DNA from: Opitutaceae bacterium
GTDB taxonomy: Bacteria > Verrucomicrobiota > Verrucomicrobiia > Opitutales > Opitutaceae
DNA length: 6,631 nucleotides
Assembly (NCBI GenBank): GCA_009919985.1
Contig: RGAX01000157.1
Span: 1-6,631 of the forward strand
Reading direction: 5' to 3'
The position numbers and the translations under genes were made by a program. How positions within the stretch are numbered: position 1 is the stretch's first letter; each line of letters starts with the position of its first letter. The notes beneath the pieces were generated by a model, which saw only the letters and a program-made list of their open reading frames with translations, ran no database searches and was not told the DNA's origin. Positions 1 through 5,763 of the stretch are shown here, piece after piece.

Positions 1-188
<188 letters not shown>

Positions 189-251
189 GCAAACTTTAAT
201 ATTTATAGGCGTTTAATTTTCCCTCTTTCATAAGAATTTATAAATCAATTT

Positions 252-369
252 TCCTAGTGATTATATATCCTGGTGTCCACCCGTTCCCATTCCGAACACG
301 GCCGTTAAGTTCAGGGTAGCCAATGGTAGTAGGACTATAGGTCCCGCGAGAGTAGGTTATTGCTAGGTT
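252..369 (+). rRNA. rrf: 5S ribosomal RNA
   Basis: Complete 5S rRNA of about 118 bases. The conserved core cccattccgaacacgg (loop B/C region) followed by gttaag is at ~285-310, aatggtagtagg at ~323-334, and gcgagagtaggt at ~346-357. The terminal helix is closed by cctag at 253-257 pairing with ctagg at 363-367, which fixes both ends within two or three bases. It follows the 23S end by about 63 bases of AT-rich spacer with no tRNA, and is followed directly by the operon terminator. It forms the 5S part of the 50S ribosomal subunit. Confidence 0.97.
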
Positions 370-372
370 TAT

Positions 373-413
373 AAGCCCGAAAGCGCTAAACGCTTTCGGG
401 CTTTTTTATTTTT
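373..413 (+). terminator. Rho-independent terminator of the rrn operon
   Basis: A perfect 13-base-pair stem (aagcccgaaagcg at 373-385 with its complement at 391-403) encloses a 5-base loop (386-390) and runs into a T-rich tail (402-413: six T, an A, two T, then more T). It starts a few bases after the 5S rRNA, exactly where the rRNA transcript should stop. The A-rich left foot of the stem means it could also stop transcription from the other strand to a lesser extent. Confidence 0.93.
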
Positions 414-471
414 AAAAGCCAACGCAAGGGCTACAACCCGAACGACGCACGCAAAAATCAATTTTTACACC

Positions 472-786
472 TTGGTGATTTGTCTTTCAGAGAGAAATTC
501 GTATCGTGGCGATGTGTTTACCCGTTTGATCGAAATTTGCACGCCCCGCCGGGGCGCCGACTATGAGCGGCAATTTGTGCGTGAGGTGAAAATTAAGCGC
601 CCGAGTGTAGATCGGGAAAAATCATTAACGCTCGTCGTGGGGGCCTGGATTTTAATCGGCCTGAAGTGCTGGGCCGTGATCTGGGCGATTGGTTACTATC
701 AGATACCGGTAAACCCGTTATGGGTAACCCTGCCGACTTTGTTTTTTGCAAGTTTATGCACCGTGCTCTATTTTTTGGGTGAATAG
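472..786 (+). CDS. Hypothetical small membrane protein with two predicted helices
   Basis: I do not recognise this protein. The frame is open for 104 codons from a TTG at 472 (GTG at 475 is equivalent). The C-terminal half looks real: after a charged stretch (KIKRPSVDREKS, residues 40-51) come two hydrophobic segments at about 52-74 (LTLVVGAWILIGLKCWAVIWAIG) split by no charge except one Lys, and 83-102, joined by a short turn with IPVNP. The N-terminal 35 residues look less protein-like, and no Shine-Dalgarno precedes 472 or 475, so translation may start at a GTG at 514, 577 or 586, giving a 67-69 residue protein if one of the last two is used. A weak promoter-like pair (TTGTCT 480-485, TATCGT 502-507, 16 bases apart) would favour a downstream start. 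It sits alone between the rrn terminator and the fusion kinase gene, 61 bases before the latter. Function unknown; probably an inner-membrane protein. Confidence 0.5.
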   Translation: MVICLSERNSYRGDVFTRLIEICTPRRGADYERQFVREVKIKRPSVDREKSLTLVVGAWILIGLKCWAVIWAIGYYQIPVNPLWVTLPTLFFASLCTVLYFLGE

Positions 787-799
787 GAAGTTGGGATTG

Positions 800-827
800 G
801 CGATTGCCGCGGCGGCATCGCTATTTT
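800..827 (+). promoter_or_regulatory. Hairpin and T-rich stretch between the small membrane gene and the kinase gene
   Basis: Arms gcga+tgcc (800-803, 805-808) and ggca+tcgc (814-821) form an 8-pair stem with one bulged T and a 5-base loop, followed by tatttt (822-827). It could be a weak terminator for the upstream gene. The same bases also contain a poor promoter-like pair (TTGGCG 797-802 and TATTTT 822-827, 19 bases apart). I cannot choose between these; either reading argues that the kinase gene starts at 848 rather than at the ATG at 830. Confidence 0.25.
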
Positions 828-847
828 GAATGCGGGACAATATTCCG

Positions 848-1801
848 ATGCCTAAAATAAATGGTCTACGCAGTCCTTACGCGCAAACGGGGCGGATAGT
901 CTATTTTGGCCGCATGATCGATAAAATCCGGTTGGAGGCCCAGGGGCTGTTACCCTTAGAGTATAAAAATAATTTAGGCACGGGGACGGCAGGATTTTTC
1001 GATGCCCGGTGCTGCCGATTTCTGGGAATCGATTACGAGAAAATTAAAGAGCAGGTGCTGGCCGGTAAAAACGATGAAGAATTGTTAGCCTTAATTTCTG
1101 AAGTAGGTGTCGCCCGCAGTGATGAAGATTGCATGCATTGGAATCACTTCATGATGAAACGCGGTTGGCGTGATGAGGGGCAAAAAAATTTGCAGCGCAG
1201 AATCGAAGAGTCACCGCATGTAAAAATGCGGGAAATAAAAACGATGTTTGATTACATCGATTACGATGAAGGGCGGGACCCCGTTGCGGCTAAAAGCTGG
1301 GAGTTACGAGCTCCAGTCATAGTATTGCTTATGGGTGTGGCCGGGGTGGGTAAAACAACCGTTGGACTGGCCTTGGCGGAAGCGTTGGGTTGGGATTTCC
1401 GCGACGCGGACAGTTTTCATTCGGAAAAAAACATCGCGAAAATGTCCGCCAGCCAGCCCCTGGACGACTCGGATCGCGCGCCTTGGCTCGCGGCCATTGC
1501 GAGGTACATTAAAAATACCCTTGAGAGGGGTGAAAATGGCGTGGTGACGTGCTCGGCTCTAAAGGAGAGTTACCGAAAGGCAATTTTGGCGAATAACAAA
1601 AATGTGATTCTTATTCACCTGCAGGGTTCGCCAGAGATTATCCGCCAGAGGATCGAGGCCCGGCAAAATCACTTTATGAAACCAGCAATGCTGGATTCAC
1701 AGCTGGCTGCCCTCGAGCACCCGCAGGATGCGCTCAGACTTGATGTAGCGGATTCAACGCAAGCGTTGGTGGCTAAGATTCGCGCACATTTGAATTTGTA
1801 A
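848..1801 (+). CDS. DUF5069 domain fused to a gluconokinase (GntK-type) domain
   Basis: A 317-residue two-domain protein. Residues ~7-143 are a DUF5069 module: the LRSPY motif (7-11), VYFGRM.DKIRL, FDARCCRFLG (51-60), NHFMMKRGWRDE and the closing FDYIDYDEGR (134-143). Residues ~157-317 are a gluconokinase of the shikimate/gluconate kinase P-loop family: Walker A GVAGVGKTT (163-171, Lys169), DADSFH (186-191), the NIAKMSASQPLDDSDRAPWL block, CSALKESYR (235-243) and a lid/substrate region RQNHFM (272-277) followed by SQLAALEHP. The kinase part is full length and has all the motifs expected, so it should phosphorylate D-gluconate with ATP to 6-phosphogluconate in the cytoplasm. The DUF5069 role is unknown. 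I start it at ATG 848 because GGGA (834-837) sits 10 bases upstream and the conserved domain begins at residue 7; an in-frame ATG at 830 adds six residues but has no ribosome site. The acylase gene follows 18 bases after the stop. Confidence 0.92.
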   Translation: MPKINGLRSPYAQTGRIVYFGRMIDKIRLEAQGLLPLEYKNNLGTGTAGFFDARCCRFLGIDYEKIKEQVLAGKNDEELLALISEVGVARSDEDCMHWNHFMMKRGWRDEGQKNLQRRIEESPHVKMREIKTMFDYIDYDEGRDPVAAKSWELRAPVIVLLMGVAGVGKTTVGLALAEALGWDFRDADSFHSEKNIAKMSASQPLDDSDRAPWLAAIARYIKNTLERGENGVVTCSALKESYRKAILANNKNVILIHLQGSPEIIRQRIEARQNHFMKPAMLDSQLAALEHPQDALRLDVADSTQALVAKIRAHLNL

Positions 1802-1811
1802 TTCAAAAAAT

Positions 1812-1850
1812 GGGGGAGCGTGGCTGAATCGCCCCCCCCCGCAAAAAAAA
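1812..1850 (+). promoter_or_regulatory. G-rich ribosome site facing C9 and A8 runs at the acylase start
   Basis: GGGGGAG (1812-1818) is the only Shine-Dalgarno-like sequence near the acylase start but lies just one base before the GTG at 1820, tighter than usual. A run of nine C (1832-1840) and a run of eight A (1843-1850) follow within the first eleven codons. The C run can pair with the five G (1812-1816) across a loop of about 15-20 bases, which would hide the ribosome site and the GTG. The second candidate start, ATG 1850, lies beyond both the hairpin and the C run. Pairing is seen on paper only. Confidence 0.4.
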
Positions 1851-4249
1851 TGAAAAAATTTATCCCGAAATTATTAAAAATTGTCGCGAGTGTGGTAAGT
1901 GTCGGCTTGCTCGCTGCGGCGATCGGGGCGGGTTGGTTTTATTTTAAATTGCGGGGGAGCCGAGCCCAGCTTGAGGGCGCTGCAAGTGCCGCGGGGCTGA
2001 GGGCGGAGGTCGTAATCACGCGCGATGCGCTTGGGGTGCCGACGTTGCGAGGTACAGATCGTCTGGATGTGGCGCGCGCCTTAGGCTGGATTCATGCGCA
2101 GGAGCGTTTTTTTCAGATGGATTTATTGCGGCGCCGGGCTGCGGGTGAGCTGGCTGAATTAGTTGGGTCCGCTGCACTTGCGACGGATCGAGCGACACGG
2201 ATCCATGGCTTTCGCGCGGTGGCGCGAGCGGCGGTGGAGCGAGGTGAGGCCGCGGAACGCGCGCTGGCCGAGGCTTACACGGCGGGCGTGAACGCAGGAC
2301 TCGCCGCGTTAGGCGAAAAGCCTTTCGAGTATTATATTTTACAGACAACCCCGCAGCCCTGGCGGGCGGAAGATTGTGGATTGGTGGGCTTTGCGATGAC
2401 GCTTGATTTGCAAAATGATGTGGCGGGGCACGAGCGCATGACGGCAACCTTGCGCGACACACTGGGTGCGGAGGGCTTAGCTTTTTTTGCGCCGCTTTTA
2501 AAGCCTCGCGATGCCGCGTTGGATGGAAGTACGGGGCAACTCACGGTGCCTTCGGCGCGTTCTATCAATCTACGCAAAGTAGCGCAAGTAGCTCTGACCA
2601 AAGTGACTTCGAGTGCACCCGAATTCGTCGAGCCGGATTACTTGGGCTCAAACGCTTTTACCCTGGCGGGGGCCCATACGGCTAATGGGGCGGCGATGTT
2701 GGCCAATGACATGCACCTTAGGCTTGGCATGCCAAATATCTGGTTTCGCGCCGCGCTGCAGTGGCGTGAGGGTGCGATCGAGCGAAGCGTGGTCGGCGTG
2801 ACGTTGCCAGGGATTCCGTTTATGGTCGCAGGTAGCAATGGGCGCGTCGCTTGGGGGTTTACGAACAGTTACACGGATGCGAGCGATTTGGTGGTCGTGC
2901 AGACCGGTATTTCTCCGGAGGTTTATCGGGCGCCTAACTTTGAGGCGATGCCGCGAATCGAGGTGCGGCACGAAACGATCGCGGTGAAAGGAGCGGCCCC
3001 AGTTGAGGTGGATTACCGCTGGACGATTTGGGGACCGATTGTGGGGGCCGACGATAAAGCTCGTCCACTGGCGCAGCGCTGGGTCGCGCACGATCCGGCG
3101 GCGCTCAACTTTGGGCTTTGGGGGATGGAAACGGCGCAGAATGTCTCCTCGGCCTTGGAAATCGCGCATCGGGCGGGCATTACTCCGCAAAATTTTCACG
3201 TTGCCGATAGTACCGGTGAAATTGCTTGGACGATCGCGGGGCGGTTGCCGAAACGCGTCGGTTACGAAGGGCGATGGCCTGTGACGTGGGCGTTTGGTGA
3301 TCGGCGTTGGGAGGGGCTAATTCCGCCCGAAGAAATGCCGGTGGTGCGTGCTCCAGCGGGCGGCCGGATTTGGACGGCGAACAATCGTATATTAGGGGGT
3401 GCCGCCTTGGTGAAATTAGGCGAATCGGGTTATGCTGAGTCGATGCGTGCGGTGCAGATTCGCGATGCGCTGGCGTTACTCGAGCGAGCGCAACCGAAGG
3501 ATTTGCTCGCGATCCAGCTTGATGATCGCGGGCTCGCGCTGGAACGCTGGCATGATCTTTTGCTGCAGGTGCTCACCGCGGAGGTGCTCGCCGGCCAGTC
3601 GGATCGCGCTGAAGTACGTCGGCTTGTCGAAGGCTGGAATGCGCGCGCGAGCGTGGATGCGGTCGGTTATCGTTTGGTGCGGATGTGGCGCGAGGCAGTG
3701 GCCAAGCGTGTGCTCGATCCAATTTTTGCGGCGTGCGTCGAGGCGGATTCCAGTTTTCGTTGGTCGAGATTTCCGTACGAAGAGCCGTTGTGGGTGTTGC
3801 TGACGGAGCGCCCGTTGCACTTGTTGAGCCCTTTGGAAAAATCGTGGGAGACTTTGCTGGTGGGGGCAGCCGATGATGTGGTTGCGAGTTTACGCCGGGA
3901 GGGCACGCCGCTCGCTAGTGCAACGTGGGGGCAGCGAAATGCAGTGAAGATCCAGCATCCACTGGCGCGTGTCTTGCCGGGCTGGCTCACCGGCTGGATG
4001 AATTTACCTACGGAATCGTTGCCGGGGGACAGCACGACGCCGCGCGTGCAAACGCTCACGCTCGCCGCGAGCGAGCGCTTTGTCGTTTCTCCAGGGCATG
4101 AGTCAGAAGGAATTTTCCATATGCCAGGCGGACAAAGCGGCCATCCGCTCTCGCCGTTTTATCGAGCCGGCCACCAGGCTTGGGTGCGGGGAGAGCCGTC
4201 GCCGTTTCTGCCCGGTGCGACGCAACACACGTTGACCTTGCGGCCCTAA
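1820..4249 (+). CDS. Penicillin acylase family protein (membrane-anchored Ntn hydrolase)
   Basis: An 809-residue peptidase-S45 (penicillin acylase) family precursor, normal length for the family. A lysine-rich N-terminus leads into one hydrophobic helix (about 21-42) with no lipobox, so it should be anchored in the inner membrane with the enzyme in the periplasm. The alpha part has RDALGVP (68-74), HAQERFFQMD (92-101) and RRRAAGELAELVG. Self-cleavage is expected before Ser277 in LGSNAF, which becomes the beta-chain N-terminal nucleophile; ANDMHLRL, TLPGIPFMVAGSNGRVAWGFT, WTANNR (Asn521/522, probable oxyanion-hole Asn region) and the C-terminal PGGQSGHPLSP also match. The family hydrolyses amide bonds of beta-lactams, acyl-homoserine lactones or other N-acyl compounds; the substrate here cannot be read from sequence. 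Start is GTG 1820 or ATG 1850, ten codons later; see the adjoining homopolymer entry. It is probably co-transcribed with the kinase gene 18 bases upstream. Confidence 0.95.
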   Translation: MAESPPPAKKMKKFIPKLLKIVASVVSVGLLAAAIGAGWFYFKLRGSRAQLEGAASAAGLRAEVVITRDALGVPTLRGTDRLDVARALGWIHAQERFFQMDLLRRRAAGELAELVGSAALATDRATRIHGFRAVARAAVERGEAAERALAEAYTAGVNAGLAALGEKPFEYYILQTTPQPWRAEDCGLVGFAMTLDLQNDVAGHERMTATLRDTLGAEGLAFFAPLLKPRDAALDGSTGQLTVPSARSINLRKVAQVALTKVTSSAPEFVEPDYLGSNAFTLAGAHTANGAAMLANDMHLRLGMPNIWFRAALQWREGAIERSVVGVTLPGIPFMVAGSNGRVAWGFTNSYTDASDLVVVQTGISPEVYRAPNFEAMPRIEVRHETIAVKGAAPVEVDYRWTIWGPIVGADDKARPLAQRWVAHDPAALNFGLWGMETAQNVSSALEIAHRAGITPQNFHVADSTGEIAWTIAGRLPKRVGYEGRWPVTWAFGDRRWEGLIPPEEMPVVRAPAGGRIWTANNRILGGAALVKLGESGYAESMRAVQIRDALALLERAQPKDLLAIQLDDRGLALERWHDLLLQVLTAEVLAGQSDRAEVRRLVEGWNARASVDAVGYRLVRMWREAVAKRVLDPIFAACVEADSSFRWSRFPYEEPLWVLLTERPLHLLSPLEKSWETLLVGAADDVVASLRREGTPLASATWGQRNAVKIQHPLARVLPGWLTGWMNLPTESLPGDSTTPRVQTLTLAASERFVVSPGHESEGIFHMPGGQSGHPLSPFYRAGHQAWVRGEPSPFLPGATQHTLTLRP

Positions 4250-4293
4250 GCGACCGGGTTTCTGCGCCGTCCGCTAAGATAAATAGCGTTGTC

Positions 4294-4313
4294 GGCGCCG
4301 GCAAAGCGGCGCT
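4294..4313 (+). other. Small hairpin between the acylase and NDT-like genes
   Basis: gcgccg (4295-4300) and cggcgc (4307-4312) form a 6-pair GC stem, plus a G-T pair, around a 6-base loop. There is no T run after it, so it is not an intrinsic terminator. It lies 20 bases before the next start codon in an 83-base gap that otherwise shows no promoter or clear ribosome site. It could be an RNA processing or stability element, or chance in GC-rich DNA. Confidence 0.25.
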
Positions 4314-4332
4314 ACCTCGCTCACGTACCGCG

Positions 4333-5025
4333 ATGAATAAAAAAACGCGCAGCTCCACGGTTTATTTCGCGAGTGAGTTGTTCACGCTCAAGCATCTAAT
4401 CGGCAACGCGTATCTGGCGGAGGCGATCTACGAGAAATCCCACGGGCGTTACCTGTGTGAATTACCGCAAGATTTCGAGCCGCGTGGAACCACCCCGCGT
4501 GCGGTACGCGATCAGGATATCCGGGCGTTGCTCGCGTGTGATTTGGCGTTGTTTAACTTCGATGGTCCCGAGCTTGATAGCGGAACGGTCGTAGAATTCA
4601 TGTTCGCGAAATTCGCCGACATTCCGTGCGTGATATTGCGCAGTGACCTGCGCAAGGCGGGTGATGGCGCAGATCCATGGAATCTGATGGCGAGTTTTTA
4701 TCCGCGCACGGTGAATGTCGTGGTGCCGAGTTTACTCGCGTACAAAACGATTTTGAAACGGCGGCATCGCAAGATGGACGAAGTCATCCGGCTCGCTGGT
4801 CAACATAGCACGGCAGATGCCCAAAAAATGTGTGACGACATCGCGATGCTGTGTGTGCGGGCGCTGGATCGCGTGCGTGAGATGGATCCGGTGATGCCGA
4901 AACATTTACGCGAAGAGGTTTATCAGTGGCTTGCGTTGATGCCGGGTTTACGTGGCAAGGAGAAGGAGCTTAGGAAGGAGTTCGAGCGTTTCCTGGAGCG
5001 CAAGGTGCAGCGCGATCTACTCTAG
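4333..5025 (+). CDS. Nucleoside 2-deoxyribosyltransferase-like protein
   Basis: A 230-residue cytoplasmic protein. The N-terminal ~115 residues fit the nucleoside 2-deoxyribosyltransferase (NDT) fold: strand VYFAS (10-14), RDQDIRALLACDLALFN (59-75), then DGPELDSGTVVEF (77-89). In this family the DxGTxxE motif carries the nucleophilic glutamate, here Glu88, with Asp62 and Asp82 as the expected supporting acids. Family members move deoxyribose between bases or hydrolyse nucleoside or nucleotide N-glycosidic bonds. The C-terminal half (about 130-230, ending in a Lys/Glu-rich, probably helical tail) is longer than in the classical ~160-residue lactobacillar enzymes, so its exact substrate is uncertain. 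I start it at ATG 4333: the frame is open back into the acylase gene to a TTG at 4180, but the fold begins at residue 10 from 4333. No clear Shine-Dalgarno is present, which suggests translation coupled to or following the acylase. The upp gene follows 42 bases later, fitting a salvage role. Confidence 0.87.
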   Translation: MNKKTRSSTVYFASELFTLKHLIGNAYLAEAIYEKSHGRYLCELPQDFEPRGTTPRAVRDQDIRALLACDLALFNFDGPELDSGTVVEFMFAKFADIPCVILRSDLRKAGDGADPWNLMASFYPRTVNVVVPSLLAYKTILKRRHRKMDEVIRLAGQHSTADAQKMCDDIAMLCVRALDRVREMDPVMPKHLREEVYQWLALMPGLRGKEKELRKEFERFLERKVQRDLL

Positions 5026-5055
5026 GTTCAGATTCTCGCAGCGCTCTTTTTGCGT

Positions 5056-5059
5056 AGGA
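5056..5059 (+). promoter_or_regulatory. Ribosome binding site that sets the upp start
   Basis: AGGA at 5056-5059, eight bases before ATG 5068. It is the clearest Shine-Dalgarno in the window and selects ATG 5068 over the in-frame TTG at 5050, which would add six residues. Confidence 0.7.
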
Positions 5060-5067
5060 AATTTCAT

Positions 5068-5688
5068 ATGCCCCTCCACATTTTAGATCACCCGCTTGCG
5101 GCGCACATCATGACGCATCTGCGGGATGCGACGACCAAGCCGGCGACGTTTCGCACGCTTGCTTATCAAATCAGTTTATTGCTCGCAATCGAGGCGACGC
5201 GGGATCTTCCAACTGAGGCAAAAAAAATCGAGACCCCGCTCGAGCCTATGATGGGACGCGTGCTCCCGCCTGAGCCGTTGGTGGTGGTGCCGATTTTGCG
5301 CGCTGGTCTTGGGATGGTGCAGCCGTTTCTCGACACGTTTCCCGATGTCAGCGTTGGGTATCTGGGTTTGGAGCGGGATCACGAGACGGCGGTGGCGCGC
5401 AATTATTACTGCAAGTTGCCGCCGCTCGAGGGGCGACGCGTGTTTCTGGTCGATCCCATGTTGGCGACGGGCGGGAGCGCGGCGCAGGCGATCACGCTCG
5501 CGAAGAGCAAGGGCGCGGTGCAGCCGCGGCTTATTTGTATTGTGGCTTCACCCGAGGGCGTGGCCGAGGTGGAGAAGCAGCATCCCGGTACGCGAGTGCA
5601 TGTCGCCGCGCTCGACCGTGGGCTCAACGCGAAGAAATATATTTTGCCCGGGCTGGGTGATTTCGGTGACCGGCTTTACGGGACGTAA
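5068..5688 (+). CDS. upp: Uracil phosphoribosyltransferase
   Basis: A 206-residue enzyme, the usual length for UPRTase, that makes UMP and pyrophosphate from uracil and PRPP in the cytoplasm (pyrimidine salvage). Diagnostic motifs are all present: PILRAGLGM (75-83), the PRPP-binding loop VDPMLATGGSA (128-138) and the family's C-terminal uracil-recognition signature GDFGDRLYGT (197-206) ending exactly at the stop. HILDHPLAAH near the N-terminus is also typical. The start at ATG 5068 is set by the AGGA eight bases upstream. It lies 42 bases after the NDT-like gene on the same strand, so the two probably form a base-salvage pair, and it converges with the oxidoreductase gene downstream. Nothing looks damaged. 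Confidence 0.97.
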   Translation: MPLHILDHPLAAHIMTHLRDATTKPATFRTLAYQISLLLAIEATRDLPTEAKKIETPLEPMMGRVLPPEPLVVVPILRAGLGMVQPFLDTFPDVSVGYLGLERDHETAVARNYYCKLPPLEGRRVFLVDPMLATGGSAAQAITLAKSKGAVQPRLICIVASPEGVAEVEKQHPGTRVHVAALDRGLNAKKYILPGLGDFGDRLYGT

Positions 5689-5696
5689 AACGAAGG

Positions 5697-5719
5697 CCGC
5701 GTGGGGTGAACCCACGCGG
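5697..5719. terminator. First hairpin of the convergent upp/oxidoreductase intergenic region
   Basis: A perfect 9-pair GC-rich stem (ccgcgtggg 5697-5705 with cccacgcgg 5711-5719) around a gtgaa loop, starting 9 bases after the upp stop. There is no T run after it on the plus strand; reading the minus strand it is followed by ccttcgttttacg, a modest T stretch, so it is a better terminator for the minus-strand oxidoreductase gene. It may also protect the 3' end of the upp message. Confidence 0.5.
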
Positions 5720-5727
5720 GAGAAGTT

Positions 5728-5749
5728 AAGCCGTCGCAGCTGACGGCTT
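5728..5749. terminator. Second hairpin of the convergent intergenic region
   Basis: A perfect 8-pair stem (aagccgtc 5728-5735 with gacggctt 5742-5749) around the loop gcagct. It lies 8 bases after the first hairpin and 14 bases before the end of the minus-strand gene. Neither strand has a proper T run after it, so it is a weak or Rho-assisted terminator candidate. The A-rich left foot gives ctt then aacttct on the minus strand, marginally favouring that direction. Confidence 0.45.
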
Positions 5750-5763
5750 GGCTAGATCCGCGT

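Noticed and set aside
189..251. Possible tRNA in the 23S-5S spacer
   Set aside because: Only about 63 bases, very AT-rich, with no T-loop GTTCRA-type motif and no acceptor stem pairing.
453..466. aaaaat/attttt inverted repeat after the rrn terminator
   Set aside because: Two-base loop and AT-only pairing; not a plausible terminator or operator without further support.
542..556. cgcccc/ggggcg inverted repeat in the small membrane gene
   Set aside because: Six pairs around a three-base loop with no T run; common by chance in such sequence and of no clear use, though it adds to doubt about the N-terminal part of that gene.
1810..1827. Five-codon open frame (ATG at 1810) ahead of the acylase
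   Set aside because: Too short, no ribosome site of its own and out of frame with the acylase; probably chance overlap with the G-rich ribosome site.
2016..2462. Open frame on the minus strand inside the acylase gene
   Set aside because: It is antisense to well-conserved acylase sequence, is rich in Arg, Pro and His as expected from the reverse of GC-rich coding DNA, and shows no domain.
2648..3199. 183-codon minus-strand open frame inside the acylase gene
   Set aside because: Low-complexity, basic translation opposite conserved beta-chain sequence; no recognisable motif and no ribosome site. A shadow of the real gene.
4180..4332. N-terminal extension of the NDT-like protein overlapping the acylase 3' end
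   Set aside because: It would start at a TTG within the acylase gene, has no ribosome site, and adds 51 residues before a fold that begins naturally at residue 10 from ATG 4333.
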